Positions 1-11,537 of a DNA stretch of 64,000 bases are shown in pieces. The position numbers and the translations under genes were made by a program. Numbering within the stretch: the stretch's first letter is position 1; each line of letters opens with the position of its first letter. The stretch comes from Coenobita brevimanus (Eukaryota > Arthropoda > Malacostraca > Decapoda > Coenobitidae), in contig CM064732.1 in assembly GCA_032717465.1 (NCBI GenBank), positions 20,873,942 to 20,937,941 on the forward strand, given 5' to 3'. The notes below the pieces were generated by a model. The model saw only the letters and a list, made by a program, of their open reading frames with translations, made no database searches and had not been told where the DNA came from.

Positions 1-40
1 ATATATATATATATATATATATCAGCAGCAGCAGCAGCCG
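1..40. repeat. (AT)n microsatellite followed by (CAG)n
   Basis: The window opens inside an AT dinucleotide run of at least 22 bases, followed directly by about five CAG units. The true length is unknown because the left edge is cut. Confidence 0.9.
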
Positions 41-254
41 TTTGAACATCCACTGCAGGACCGGCCTATCCCGAAAGAACTAGGGACGATACAGACAATG
101 TATCTCTACCAAGTGGCTTAGGCTATCTGGTAGAGATTGTATGTAGGGTGAGAAGTGTTTGTAAATGTAATTGTAGTGTTGGAGTGGCTTTGGATGTGTG
201 TGTAGTCTGTGAACCAAGTGTAATCGGCCCGCGCAAGCCGACTGGGTGAAAGCA

Positions 255-415
255 TACTTATAGTAAGCAACACTGGTTCAACCACAGCACCCCTTGTGTC
301 CGCCAATGCAGTACGTGGCCGGGTGAACACTCCCAAAGTTTTTGACCCTGGCGGGGCGCGAACCCTGGTTCACCCATGTACGAAACGCACACTCCACCAC
401 TGTACCACAGAGGCT
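255..415 (-). mobile_element. tRNA-derived SINE
   Basis: Read on the minus strand, the segment from about 415 to 345 has a tRNA-like head: an A-box-like TGGTACAGTGG and, about 40 bases later, a B-box-like GGTTCGCGCC followed by CCCGCC. These are the two parts of an internal RNA polymerase III promoter. Beyond the head is a non-tRNA body running to about 255. The head directly abuts a long (AT)n array at 417. It is not a functional tRNA gene, because no clean acceptor stem or cloverleaf is evident. The end at 255 is a guess, as no tail or target duplication was identified. Confidence 0.6.
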
Positions 416-416
416 C

Positions 417-429
417 CATATATATATAT

Positions 430-524
<95 letters not shown>

Positions 525-530
525 ATTCAC
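417..530. repeat. (AT)n microsatellite with short (ATGT)n edge
   Basis: About 95 bases of nearly pure AT, with one slipped unit near 440, ending in ATGTATGT. Apparent reading frames here (IYIYIY) are artefacts. Confidence 0.95.
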
Positions 531-1070
531 TAGTCCAGCAAGTACTGTGACATACAGTGCTACTTTTCTTGTAGGAACTGTGTTGTCCATTGTTATACCG
601 TACTCAAGCGGTGCCAACTATCTACTGAGCGACCACCAAGTCCTCACAGTTTGAACATCACAGTCGTGTCCAAAAGACTCTGCTCAGTGCGGACACGGTC
701 CGCCAGTCACTGCCCGCTGCTGTGAACGGAACTTTAGGCTATAAGAGTAATTACCAATCACCATGATAATAGTTGCAACAACTGCCAGACTGTGTTGACG
801 TGTCATATATTTGGACATTAACAAATAGTCACCATACTCATAATGGGGTACCGAGTCGCCCAATAGAAAGTGTGTAGTGAAGTGTTACAAACAATAATGT
901 TTCATGGTCTGAGGTCAGACTGAAAAATCCCATATTCTCCATGAAACAATGATTTGGCCAGTCATCACTTTCTAATCTATCCCTCGCACCGTAGCTCCTG
1001 TCGTCTACCAAAGTCCACCTCCCCAAGCACCATCACCCATCTCCTCTATCCCCCAGGTCGACCCGTGGTC
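531..1070. other. unassigned sequence
   Basis: No coding frame, RNA gene or repeat boundary that I can recognise. The short open frames are random. Confidence 0.5.
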
Positions 1071-1252
1071 GGATGTTTCGGCCATGGACGTTTGGGCCAC
1101 GGACGTTTGAGCCATGGGCCACCACCCTAAGATGTTTTGGCCATAGGTTAAGTTAGGTTGGGTTAGGTTAGGTAAGGTTCACAACACCTCACACTTCAAA
1201 ACTTCCTAGGTTGGTGGTCCATGGCCCAAACGTCCGTGGCTGAAACATCCTA
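1071..1252. repeat. inverted repeat with TTAGG-like centre
   Basis: The arm at 1071-1126 is the reverse complement of 1212-1252. Both contain GGACGTTTGGGCCA-type motifs, and the left arm carries extra copies of a roughly 15-base unit (GACGTTTGGGCCATG). Between the arms, 1146-1180 is a degenerate TTAGG array, the arthropod telomere motif. The structure resembles a foldback or MITE-type element, but no target duplication could be defined. GTCGAC occurs just outside both arms (1058 and 1260), so the symmetry may extend further. Confidence 0.65.
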
Positions 1253-1908
1253 CTTTCAGGTCGACTACTATTTCCCCTTTCCTCACCCACCTCCTTCCTC
1301 CTGTATCCCAGGTCCCTCACCACCATCCTGCCGCCTCCTGTGGCACCACCTCTTATATGTAGTGAGCTTGTTCCGATTACAGAAGGCTACCAGTGTCTGG
1401 TTCATGGTAGAGAGGATGGGCGTCACGAAAATTGTTTGACGATTGACAGTTGTGGGGAAATTGATAACTATGACTTTTATGTTGAACTGTTAACTATTGC
1501 ATGGTTCATGACTCGAAACTAACCACTCATGAAATCTGTGTCAATCATAATGACTGCCATTATGCAGAGGGTATATTGTGGGACATAATTAAAAAAAAAC
1601 TTACAACAATCATGACATGCTATTATCAGTATATTACCACCTATAACTGCGCTCAGCGGCAATAATCACCACGTTCGGTTCGTCCTAGCGACCGAACGAA
1701 ACCAGGTGAAGTTCCATACCTATCACTGTTACCTTATGCGGAAAACATTACATCACCTCGCTGGTGGACCGAGTGTTTGTGTTTGATAGGTCCGCAACTG
1801 TACATCCCTAGCCAACCCCACCTCTCTCTCTCTCTGTGCAAAGACTTATGAAACCACGAAAATGCTCCACCCGCCTCTCTAACGTGCGTGTGTTGTAATA
1901 CCAATGGG
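1253..1908. other. unassigned sequence
   Basis: Nothing recognisable. The small open frames have no family resemblance. Confidence 0.45.
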
Positions 1909-1964
1909 GTAAACACACAGACACACAGACACACACACGCGCGCGTGCGCATGCGAGGGCCGAG

Positions 1965-2029
<65 letters not shown>

Positions 2030-2038
2030 CTAATATGC

Positions 2039-2076
<38 letters not shown>
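1909..2076. repeat. compound microsatellite (CA)n-(AT)n-(GA)n
   Basis: An interrupted (CA)n/(CG)n run at 1911-1950 is followed by about 60 bases of (AT)n at 1966-2026 and about 36 bases of (GA)n at 2040-2075. Alternating purine-pyrimidine blocks of this type can adopt non-B DNA. Confidence 0.95.
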
Positions 2077-2078
<2 letters not shown>

Positions 2079-2204
2079 TCCACCCAGACAAACACTGGAA
2101 CAAGGACAACAAAGAGACTGGCAAACTAATTAGCGGACACGCTAGTTCTCGAGGAATTAAAAATCAAAGGGCTCTTACTTATTTTGGTTTGTGTTAATGT
2201 ACTG

Positions 2205-3010
2205 CTTAAATTTTTACCCCTCCCTTCCACCTGCCTCCTCTCCATCCTACATCTCTTGCCTCCACCCCATCTCTTCTTCTGCCTCCACACCTGCCTACTT
2301 GGCCCCCCCCCCCTACTCCTGTTCTTTCTTTCTTTCTTTGTGATTAAGTGCTTTCCTCCCATCTTACTCCCCTGTCTACCTTTATGCATTCCTGCCTGTC
2401 TCTCTGCCTCGCTTCTGTTCGTTCATCGTAACTTCACGCATCACTCTGTTATTTCCGTCCTTTTCTCTTTCCTGCCTCAGTCTACTTTCCATCTGTATCC
2501 CTACTTTCTTACATCGGGTACCTGTTCCCCTCCACTCTTCCTACCTACTTTCGTGCCTATCCATTTCCTTGCCTATTTCATGCCTATCTAACCACATTTT
2601 TGACTGCATTTTCCTTATTGACCTTGCTATTACTTTCTGTTTGTCATGCGTCCTATTTCCCTTTCTTCTTGCCGTGTTACTTCTCATTCTGCTACTTTAC
2701 TTCCTTACCTACCTTAATACCTGCTCAATTTCTTACGTACGTTTCTGTATGCCTACCACCTTACTTATGTTCTTGCCTGAGTCCTAACCTACTTTAATAC
2801 CTGCCCACTTCTCTACCCACCTTCCTGCCAGATTAGTTCCTTACAACCCTGTTTCCTACACGCCCACTTCCCTACCTATATTTTTGCCTACACTTCACTA
2901 CCTAACTTCTGCCTGCCTAACTACCTGTCGCTGGCTACCTATCTCTCACATTCCGCTTATTAACCTGCTTTAATATTTCCTGACTACCTACTTTCCTTCC
3001 TTGCTTACGT
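2205..3010. repeat. pyrimidine-rich degenerate minisatellite
   Basis: About 800 bases with strong strand asymmetry: C+T dominates the plus strand. It is built from variants of CCTACCTT and TGCCTACC. The reverse complement is the same GGTAGG/GGCAGG vocabulary seen on the plus strand at 34.9-35.3 and 38.2-40.1 kb, so this looks like an inverted relative of those arrays. The open frames here are low-complexity artefacts. A C run lies near 2303-2312. Confidence 0.75.
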
Positions 3011-4376
3011 TCAGTCGTATGGAGGGAGAATGAATAAACAATAACGACGTCATCGGACCCAAGGGATTGACGTTGGAGAATGGGAAACTAATCCTAGGCT
3101 GAGTAAATTCGTCTGGTTATGGTCAGAACATAATAATTAATGTGCTTTTCAACGAATTAAGGGAAACTTTTTAAACCAAAGAAGGTGAAAAAGCACATCT
3201 TATCTGAATAAAAATCATCTGGAGAAATCAGTTACATACCGGTTACTTGGCTAGGTATAAGCTACAAAGGTGAAAATAGAGACGTTAATGATTTTCATAG
3301 CACCAACATAAATCTCGTGTAAAATTGATAAGTATCAGGTGAAACAGCTTCTATATATAAAGAAATATATGCAGAATACTACTGTGCTTCGAACTAGCCT
3401 TAAAAAAAAATGAACAAATTCTCAGATACTGAAAAGAAGAATGGTCTTCGACACTGTACTTCACATGTTAACTCTATGTCGAAGCATAATATAGTCCATT
3501 GAGTACTGAATATTATGTCAAAAAAATTTTCACGGTATTTTTGTTTTCAAATGTAATTTTTGCTAATAACACGAAAATCATCCTTATCGATATATATTCA
3601 ACTTCCTTGTGGCCTCAAATCCGGGAGTGGCCAACTAGTGGTTTCCCCATCTGGAAATTTTTAATGATGGCGCAAGTTGAAATGATTCATAAGGTCATAG
3701 TTGCCTCCGTTATAAACTGTTAACTTCAACAAACGTGTTTGTAAGTTCCACAACTTAAGCAGCCAATCATCATCATTTTAAACCTTTTCTATTACTTAAA
3801 AATGAGGCGAAAGAAGAAAAACTGTCGACCGCATTCACAGTGACATGACCCACAGTCATTGACACTGTCTAACAATTTGCGCCTTTTATTGATTTGGCCA
3901 ATATTACTTTAAAATAGTCTAGTATGGTTATAGAAAATGCGCAACATAGAACCGAAAACTATATATGATTTAACATAAATGTATAGAACGGAGAATCAAA
4001 TGTTAAAGCTACGCTTAATAATATTAAATAATTCTACAAAAATACAGATAACGAATGATTCATATCACTGCCATTGAGGGAAATGTTAAAAGTGTCGGGG
4101 TGTGATCTGATATACAGCCATTTTGTTACCGCTGGTAAAAATGCTTAGAACGGATTCAGCCACGTCAAACACATTTTATTTCGTTTCTATAAGGTTACCT
4201 AGCACTTGCACCAGCTTCACAACGAGCCAGCTCCATCCTATCACCAATTTCAGGATCTTGCAATGCACTTTCATTAGAGTTAAATCGTCTGCTGTTAGCC
4301 GTAAAAGAATACTAACAGTCACTCCGTCATATGAATGGTAACACATTTGAATGACGCTTTATTGTTATCGTTCTTG
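3011..4376. other. unassigned AT-rich sequence
   Basis: Ordinary AT-rich DNA with only short open frames and no recognisable domain, RNA gene or repeat edge. Confidence 0.45.
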
Positions 4377-4431
4377 ATGATGATGATGATGAGGGGGAGG
4401 AGGAGGATTTGTAGCAGTAGTAGTAGTAGTG

Positions 4432-4477
<46 letters not shown>

Positions 4478-4482
4478 TAGTA
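4377..4482. repeat. (GAT)n and (GTA)n trinucleotide repeats
   Basis: A short GAT run (4377-4391), a GGAGGA stretch, then about 70 bases of GTA/GTG units. Poly-Ser, poly-Thr and poly-Leu frames across it are artefacts. Confidence 0.95.
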
Positions 4483-4770
4483 AAACTACCCACATCCCTG
4501 TGGGAAGATTTGTTTTTCTGAATATCATTTTTATTATTATTCTTACCTATTTTAAAAATGCACTTCATCAAAGGCTAATTATTCGGTCTAGAACCTTCAC
4601 ACATTGTCAGTTTCGTCGGACAGCTGTCCGATTCTTTGGGCCAAATATGGTGGCCGTCCGTCCACCAGATCTCCGGATATTTTTAGAAAATACAAAAAAG
4701 TGAGTTAGCCAAGCTATCTCAAGAACCGCTCAAGGTAGGAAGCTGAACTTTTTCTACAATATAGCCTTGA

Positions 4771-5567
4771 CCCGCCCTGTCCCAGCTGATTTCCCACCAA
4801 TGACCCTCACCAATCCTGGCAGATTTTCAAAAAAAAAAAATTTGTTTGGCTCAAACCTCCACTTTTTATGAGAAACATTGGAAAATACTCCAAAAAGTGC
4901 TTACCTGCACTTATAAATGCGCTATACAGGTGTCCCTCCAAACACCTTGTACCATCTTCTCTGGGAGTGCACTGCTGTTAATCACGTTTTCTATGCTAGG
5001 GGTAACTATTACTAACCACTCAGAACAGTTAGATATTTGTTCATTTGGTACGAATTTACATGTAGTACAAGAATATAGTGTTTTTTGCAAAATAATATTG
5101 GCGATATAAGCATTGTTCCACTCACCGAACACATCAACATACCACACCTTCCTTGGCAATGGTACCTCCTCATCACTGCTGCTTGTTTCTTCCTCTGGCG
5201 CCATGTACTCTTTGTATTCCACATCGTCATCGACTGGGGAATCACTCTCGCCTGTGAAGGCATCAAGGGCGGCTTGAATTTCGTCATTGGAGAGACTGCG
5301 TCACGACATGTCTTTACTGGCCAGGTCACTGCTAATAGGTGAGTTGCCGAAACAATGGCGTACGGGAGTCACACGGGGTCAGGCAGTGTCGCTGCCTGAT
5401 GACTGGTAGAGGAAGGTTTCCTACGTCTGCCTACCAAAAATCATCTGCGAAATTTGAAAAATGTGCAAATGACGGACCTCACAATTGCAGAATGTACCGG
5501 TATGTCATCGGGTTTCAGCGTGAAAAAAAAGTTGTGACGTACCCACACGTCGTCGGGTCGTGATGGG
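4771..5567 (-). mobile_element. non-autonomous piggyBac-like DNA transposon, copy 1
   Basis: An approximately 800-bp element. Its right end on the plus strand is GGG followed by TTAA at 5568-5571. Its left end follows TTGA (4767-4770, a degenerate TTAA) with CCCGCCCTGTCCC. The termini are imperfect inverted repeats beginning CCC. The matching copy at 14.7-15.4 kb ends in CCCACCGCGTCCCGAC, which fits the right end CCCATCACGACCCGAC much better. TTAA targets and CCC termini are hallmarks of the piggyBac superfamily. Only the N-terminal part of a transposase-like frame is present, so this is an internally deleted, non-autonomous copy. A paralogous empty site at 52440-52443 confirms that it is an insertion. 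Confidence 0.75.
4911..5313 (-). pseudogene. piggyBac-like transposase N-terminal remnant
   Basis: On the minus strand an ATG near 5313 is followed by an in-frame TGA at the third codon. The frame then continues with SLSNDEIQAALDAF and an acidic, serine-rich stretch (EEETSSSDEE). The short helix with LSNDEI plus an acidic linker resembles the disordered N-terminus of PGBD-type transposases. The catalytic DDD domain is absent. The second copy at 14.9 kb has a sense codon at the position of the stop. The identity rests mainly on the TTAA ends; the protein match alone is weak. Confidence 0.5.
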
Positions 5568-5821
5568 TTAAGGCAGCCACATTGAGCATAGGAGTATGGT
5601 TCCAATCAGTTAATTATTCTCTGTGATGGCCTTGTGTACAAAATTGGGACTTTCCTGGATATTCTGGATGTCACCTAATTTTCCATGAAGGATTAAAGCT
5701 ACAAGGGCTAAATTATACAGACTTATAGACTGTGAAGACCTAAGGTGACATGCACAAGTTCAGTGACACTGACGTAAAGATCCATTCATAGTTCGGCTTC
5801 TATAGTCGCGGCACAAGACTG

Positions 5822-6040
5822 TGAGGTTGTCATAATCGTACCCTGGTAACCCACCAGTCAAAAGTGCATCTGATTTTGTATCATATGATACATGAATCAT
5901 ACTATTATACACGAATATAATATACACGAATATTATTATACACGAACATATACACGATTCACATGTGCCTCATATTATACACGAAATCAGATGCACTGTT
6001 GAGGGTAGGTTGCCAGGGCACAATAATAACGACCTCAGAG
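5822..6040. repeat. inverted-repeat (foldback/MITE-like) element
   Basis: The arms at about 5822-5880 and 5980-6040 are reverse complements at roughly three quarters of positions. Both contain GTGCATCTGATTT and CCTGG.AACC. The centre (5905-5960) is four to five copies of a TACACGAATAT-like unit. There is no coding capacity. The superfamily is unassigned because no clear target duplication was found. Confidence 0.7.
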
Positions 6041-6111
6041 TATACTAGGCAATGGCTGTGGGAAGCTTATCTCTATCAAAAGTGCCCTTAGACAATTTCA
6101 TGGTGTTCTGT

Positions 6112-6145
6112 TTATTATTATTATTATCGTTATTATTAATATTAC

Positions 6146-6182
<37 letters not shown>

Positions 6183-6288
6183 GATATTATTATTATTATT
6201 GTAATAAATATTATTAATACTATTAACAATAATAATTAAAATAATAATAACAATAATAATAATAATAAATGTTATGATGATTATTATC

Positions 6289-6320
<32 letters not shown>

Positions 6321-6335
6321 TATTATCATTATTAT
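6112..6335. repeat. (ATT)n/(AAT)n microsatellite
   Basis: About 220 bases of interrupted ATT repeat that switches to AAT-like units in the middle and back again. It carries only low-complexity frames (Asn/Ile runs). Confidence 0.95.
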
Positions 6336-6486
6336 TATCATTGTTCTTATTAACGTTTACCTCCAAATGATTTAACTTGGAACAGTCCACTTTCGCAACA
6401 AGAAATATTAGTCTCCACGATCACTCATATGAAGACAACACACTTGTTTATCAAACGATGCTTCATTGTGGAAAGACATGCCTAAT

Positions 6487-6637
6487 TCAAACACTGGACT
6501 TCCCTAGTTCAAGCATCATACTTCACCATTCGGACACCATAATTTACAAGTTCAAACACCGCGCCTCACTAGTTTAACACCAGACATAAGTACAAGCATC
6601 ATACTTAACTATTCAAATACCATATTCAGCCAGTTCA
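6487..6637. repeat. degenerate 21-bp tandem repeat
   Basis: About seven units of a roughly 21-bp motif resembling AGTTCAAACACCATACTTCACT. The units begin with AGTTCAA or ATTCAAA, and strong drift separates them. Confidence 0.55.
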
Positions 6638-6690
6638 GTGGTTCTTAATCTGTAACATCTGATGGTGACCCATATCTTTACTAAACCCAC
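6636..6690 (+). repeat. hAT-type terminal inverted repeat, solitary
   Basis: The sequence starts CAGTGGTTCTTAATCTG and continues to a GTGACCCAT block. This strongly resembles the CAGTGGTTCT..CC..GACC termini of Charlie/ZBED-like hAT elements. No matching opposite end was found nearby, and the LINE at 6.74 kb follows directly. It may be a solo relic. Confidence 0.4.
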
Positions 6691-6919
6691 CATGACGACC
6701 CATGCTTCATAAACGATATTTTAAACCCTTGTATTTTTCTTGGTAGATCAATCATTAATTGCAGCCAACCAACACGTGTTCCCTACGTGACACAAATGGG
6801 TTGGCGAAGGGTTAGTGCCCCTCCCCGGAAAACAACTAACAAAAAATACGAACAAGAAGCTTCGGACCAGGACTGACCGAGAAGTGACGACTATGGACCG
6901 AACAAAGGACACGATACGC

Positions 6920-7680
6920 ATGGCGACTTGGCATGTAAGGGGTGCAAATGATGAGGTTAAAGAAAGAATGATTGTCCAGGTGATTGAGGCTGCAAAAGTG
7001 GAAGTATATGGGTTAACGGCAACTAAATGGAGAGGTGAGAGTGTGAGAGAATGGGAGTATGGATGGGGTATATGCACAGGAGTAGGTAAGAATGAGAGGG
7101 CAGAAGAAGGAGTGGGTATTGTTGTGAGTAACAGATGGAAGGAGAATATAAGAGAGTATGGATCAGTTGGCTCGAGGATTGTGTGGATAAGATTGAAACT
7201 TGGACTACAAATGTGGGCGACTGTGTGCGTGTATGTGCCAACGCAAGATCGTGCAAGCTGAGTGAGAGAAGAGTTCTGGACAAATGTGGAAGTATCCATG
7301 GAAAAGTCTGAAAAGAATGAGAGAGGGTTTTTTAATGGAGATATGAATGGAAAGGTAGGGAATGTGAGGGAGGATGGAGTAGTTGGTGAGTGGGTTGTGC
7401 CTGCAGAGATGGATGAGAATGACAGTGTTTTAATGGACATATTTGCCGGGAGAGGGTTGGTGATAGCTAATACCCTCTTCATGTACAAAATGCTTCACAG
7501 GTATACATGGCGAGTGATGAGAAAGGTGGGTGGTGAACTGAATGTCCGGAAGGCAATGATTGATTATGTGTGTGTGGATGAAAGGAGGTGTGTAATGGAT
7601 GCAAGTGCATATAGAGGCTGAGGGAGTGGACTTTCGGACCACCACTTTGTGATGGTCAGAATTAAAGTCCAAATAGAATG
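6920..7680 (+). pseudogene. LINE endonuclease domain (APE-type), decayed
   Basis: The frame begins with MATWHVRG, the usual first beta strand of an APE-type endonuclease (MATWNVRG). It continues through a GDMNGKVG-like segment (here FFNGDMNGKVGN, near 7330-7360), a YVCVDERR block and a SDHHFVMV catalytic-histidine-like block (7637-7660). A stop at 7261 and one at about 7620 break the frame. In a live element this domain nicks target DNA for target-primed reverse transcription. Confidence 0.7.
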
Positions 7681-7936
7681 GAGAAATACAAGAAGGGAAG
7701 GACAGGAGGAAGTAGTAAATACAAGGAGAGTGGAAAAGTTACAAGAGTATAGAAAAAAGGCAGAATATAAGAGGGAAATGGAGGAATGATTGGGTAAATA
7801 TAGATTGGACCAGATGGGGGACGTGGGAGATGTGTGCAAGATATTCACAGAAGAAATCTGTGCAGTATGTGAGGTAGTGTGTGGGGTGAAGAGAAGACGA
7901 AAGGGGGTGCAGGGAACAGCATGGTGAAATGAAGAG

Positions 7937-9085
7937 GTGAGAGAGGCTGTGACACAAAAGAAGAAAGCATATAGTGAGTGGATGAGAAACAGAGGCGTGG
8001 AAGAAGTTGAGAGACGGCAGAGAGAGTTATATGTAGAGAGAACGAGAGAGGTGAAAAGATTAGTAAGAGAGAGTAAGAAGAAAGTGGATGAGGAATTTGG
8101 AAGGAACTTGAGTGTAAAGTGGAGGGAATGTAAGAAAATGTTCTGGAAAAAAGTAAAGAAAATTAGACAGGGTGCCAAAGAAGTTAGCTGGGGAGTGAAT
8201 GATAAAAATGATAGATTACTAGTGGAGAAGGGGGAAAAAGTGAGCAGATGGAGAGAACACTTTAAGGAAATGTTGAACATAGGGAATGAAAGTAATGCAG
8301 GTATAAGTTGCTGGGAAATGGCTGGGAGAAGGAGGGATGTGAGAAGAAAGGAAAAAATCAGTAGGATGGAAGTTGTGGAAGCAATGAAGAAAGTTAAAAT
8401 GAGGAAAGCCACAGGAATTGATGGAGTGTGTGGCGAAATGCTGAAGCATGGGGGCGAGATAGTAGTAGAATGGATGTGAAACATGTGCTGATTGGCCTGG
8501 GAGGAAGGTACTGTAGAGTCACAGAGGATTCCAAGTCAGATATAATTATTCCCGTGTCCAAAGGAAAAGGGGAAAAAGAAGTGTGTGGTAATCATGGAGG
8601 CATTTGTCTTCTTAGTGTAATAGGAAACTATATGTTAGGATACTTATTGGCAGAGTTAGGGAAATAACAGAGGAATTAGTTGGAGAAGAGCAGAGAGGTT
8701 TTAAGAAGGGAAGACGTTGTGTAGATTAGATATTCATTCTTAGATGTTTAGTGGAAAAGTTTCTAGAGGAAAAAAAAAGAAGCTGTATGTAGCCTTCATG
8801 GATTTGGAGAAAGCATATAACACGATGGATAGACAAGGACTGTCGAAAGTATTAAGAATATATGAAGTAGATGGGAAGTTGCTGAAGGCAGTAAAGAGTA
8901 TGTATGAGGGTGCTAAGGCTGCAGTGCGTGAGGATAGTGAACTGACTGAATTTTTCTATTTGAAGGTTGGATTGAAACAAGGATGTGTCATATCTCCATG
9001 ATTGTTCAATCTGTATATGGATGAGGTTATAAAAGAGATACAAGGCAGGGCAGTGGATGTTGGAGCGGCCCTAGGGAGACGAGGA
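7937..9085 (+). pseudogene. LINE reverse transcriptase fragment
   Basis: A basic linker (repeated KK/ER motifs) leads to KATGIDGVCGEMLKHG, an RT fingers motif (near 8405-8450). Domain A follows with AFMDLEKAYN (8795-8825), then domain B with GLKQGCVISP (about 8970-9000). A stop after VISP replaces the usual tryptophan. Domain C with the catalytic Asp pair is missing because of the junction near 9075. The enzyme is certainly inactive. Confidence 0.75.
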
Positions 9086-9290
9086 GAGTGTATGTGAGTG
9101 AGGTGGAAGGGGGGAGAGGGAGGGGGAGGCCAAGAATGTGATAGAGGGATGGAGTGGAGAGGTATATGAGAGAGGGGGGTGTAAGCTGGGAGCAGGGCAA
9201 TGAAATGGCGGGAGACAGTGCGACATGAAGGCGATTTGTTTGTGGCCACCCCTTACAGGATTAAGGTGTCTGGCAAAAGATAGATAGACA

Positions 9291-10328
<1,038 letters not shown>

Positions 10329-10330
10329 TA

Positions 10331-11078
10331 CGAGGTGCTACCAAAATTTCCAGTAACTTGATATTGTAGGAAATACCTCCTAGTTCTCACTGTCCCCTTC
10401 GACGTAGTCCCCTTGGGCTTGTATACATTGGTCCCAGCATTTTTTCCACGAGTCCATGCATCCCTGGAAGGCTTCAGGCGCGATGGTCTTGTGCACCTTC
10501 TGCGATTCTGTCTGGATATCCTCAATTGAGTCAAATCGACGCCCTTTCAGTCGTAATTACAGTTTGTGAAACAGGAAAATGTCACAGGGGGCAAGGTCAG
10601 GCAAATAGGGTGGGTGGGGAATGACTACCATGTTAGTGGAAACCAGGAACTGCCAGACAACAATTGATGTGTGGGTGCGGGTGTTGTCATGATGCAGGAC
10701 CCTGGCCTTGTTCTTCCAATGTTCTGGATGTTTGCGGTGGATGTTCTCCCTCAGACGCTGCGAAACTTCAGAGTAAAACTTTCTGCTGACAGACTGACCA
10801 GGTTGGACGAATTCCTTGTGAGCAATCCCTTGGATGTAGAAGAAAACGATCAACATCGACTTGACATTGCTGCGCCATTGGTCCGTCTTTCCATAACCGT
10901 CAAGCCACCTACGCACCACTTTACAATAGTAAACGTAGCTCAACAACACGTCCGCTCACAGACACAGCCGGGGACACACCGACGCACAAGGGGTGCTGAT
11001 GACTCCTCATAGTGGCAAAATGCAAACTCCAAATGTTTGGCTCCCTCTGTTAAAATTACTGGAACGTTTGGGTAGCAC

Positions 11079-11082
<4 letters not shown>
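10331..11082 (-). mobile_element. mariner element, internally deleted, inserted in (TA)n
   Basis: The left end reads GAGGTGCTACCAAAATTTCC, and the right end is its reverse complement with a few mismatches (GAGGTGCTACCCAAACGTTCC). TA dinucleotides lie outside both ends (10329-10330 and 11083-11084), the invariant mariner target. The length of 752 bp is well short of the usual 1.3 kb or so. The missing part corresponds to the DNA-binding N-terminus and the first catalytic region of the transposase. Confidence 0.9.
10372..10949 (-). pseudogene. mariner transposase C-terminal part
   Basis: The minus-strand frame contains LHHDN (second catalytic Asp) and PHPPYLPDLAPCD (third Asp). Exactly 34 residues separate the two Asp, giving the DD34D signature of true mariners. 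The conserved tail LKGRRFDSIEDIQ and a GDYVEGD end follow a TAA stop near 10549. The helix-turn-helix domain and the first catalytic Asp (normally in a GDE motif) are not present. A non-functional remnant. Confidence 0.9.

Positions 11083-11142
<60 letters not shown>
11083..11142. repeat. (TA)n microsatellite, right half of the mariner target
   Basis: About 60 bases of TA contiguous with the mariner right end. Confidence 0.95.
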
Positions 11143-11146
<4 letters not shown>

Positions 11147-11218
11147 CGGAAATAGTCAGTGGTATTTTACTAACCAAATCAATGCTCTCTCATCATACTC
11201 ATACTTTAACTACTGTTA

Positions 11219-11537
11219 GGCCCCGTCCACACGAGCGGGCAGTGCCTGATGGGCACTACCCACCGAGCGTATATCCCTCGCTTCTTTAGCGGTGTTACCA
11301 GATCAAACTGTTTCTGGCGGCCACTGATCACTGCCGGGCACAATTGTTTTGTCGTCAATATGGCAAGCATTGCCTCAACAACGGGCAAGGGTGTCAAAGA
11401 TAGTTTGCCAGTGGTTTCCCTGCTTATGACGTCATCTACGCTCGCGCCCACCAGCCACCTTCTAAATGTGTGAATTGGAATGTGATCTGGTATCAATGTT
11501 TGCCCATCGGGCACTGCTCACTCGTGTGGACGGGACC
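11219..11537. mobile_element. PIF/Harbinger-type MITE with TTA target duplication
   Basis: A 319-bp element. The left end is GGCCCCGTCCACACGAG, and the right end is the inverse (GGTCCCGTCCACACGAG). It is flanked by perfect TTA duplications at 11216-11218 and 11538-11540. A 3-bp TWA target with GGNCC termini fits PIF/Harbinger. The inverted similarity continues inward through a GCAGTGCC.GATGGGCA block. There is no transposase. A short open frame (MASIASTTGKG..) inside is probably a chance or a remnant. Confidence 0.85.

Larger units (their letters stand above)
4600..5710 (-). repeat. dispersed repeat split by a piggyBac-like insertion
   Basis: The minus strand of 5572-5710 matches the plus strand at about 52275-52440. 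The minus strand of 4600-4766, on the other side of the insertion, matches the continuation at about 52440-52560. Shared blocks include ATCCTTCATGG, the CAGAGAATAAT region and a CATATTTGGCC-like block. The family is not recognised and no coding signal was seen. Its value is that the copy at 52.3 kb preserves the uninterrupted site. Confidence 0.7.
6740..9290 (+). mobile_element. RTE-like LINE, copy 1 (internally deleted)
   Basis: A plus-strand non-LTR retrotransposon in the order endonuclease, linker, reverse transcriptase, C-terminal tail, 3' UTR ending in a short GATA-type repeat (about 9281-9292). Its 3' end (GGCGATTTGTTTGTGGCCAC through to the GATA tail) matches the ends of the copies at 14.4 and 58.2 kb. 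A deletion near 9075 joins the RT just after domain B to the tail, removing the catalytic YADD/FADD box. Several stops and frameshifts interrupt the frame. I call it RTE-like from the endonuclease layout and short 3' repeat; clade assignment needs a tree. Confidence 0.75.

Noticed and set aside
258..617. Reading frames of repeated Ile-Tyr across (AT)n arrays here and at 1.9, 10.2, 11.1, 12.5, 22.3, 53.5 and 57.6 kb
   Set aside because: They are translations of dinucleotide repeats and have no protein content.
6748..7488. A 246-codon minus-strand frame
   Set aside because: Antisense of the LINE endonuclease; the plus strand carries the recognisable motifs.
7564..8484. A 306-codon minus-strand frame
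   Set aside because: Antisense shadow of the plus-strand LINE linker and RT, whose purine-rich codons leave the complement open.
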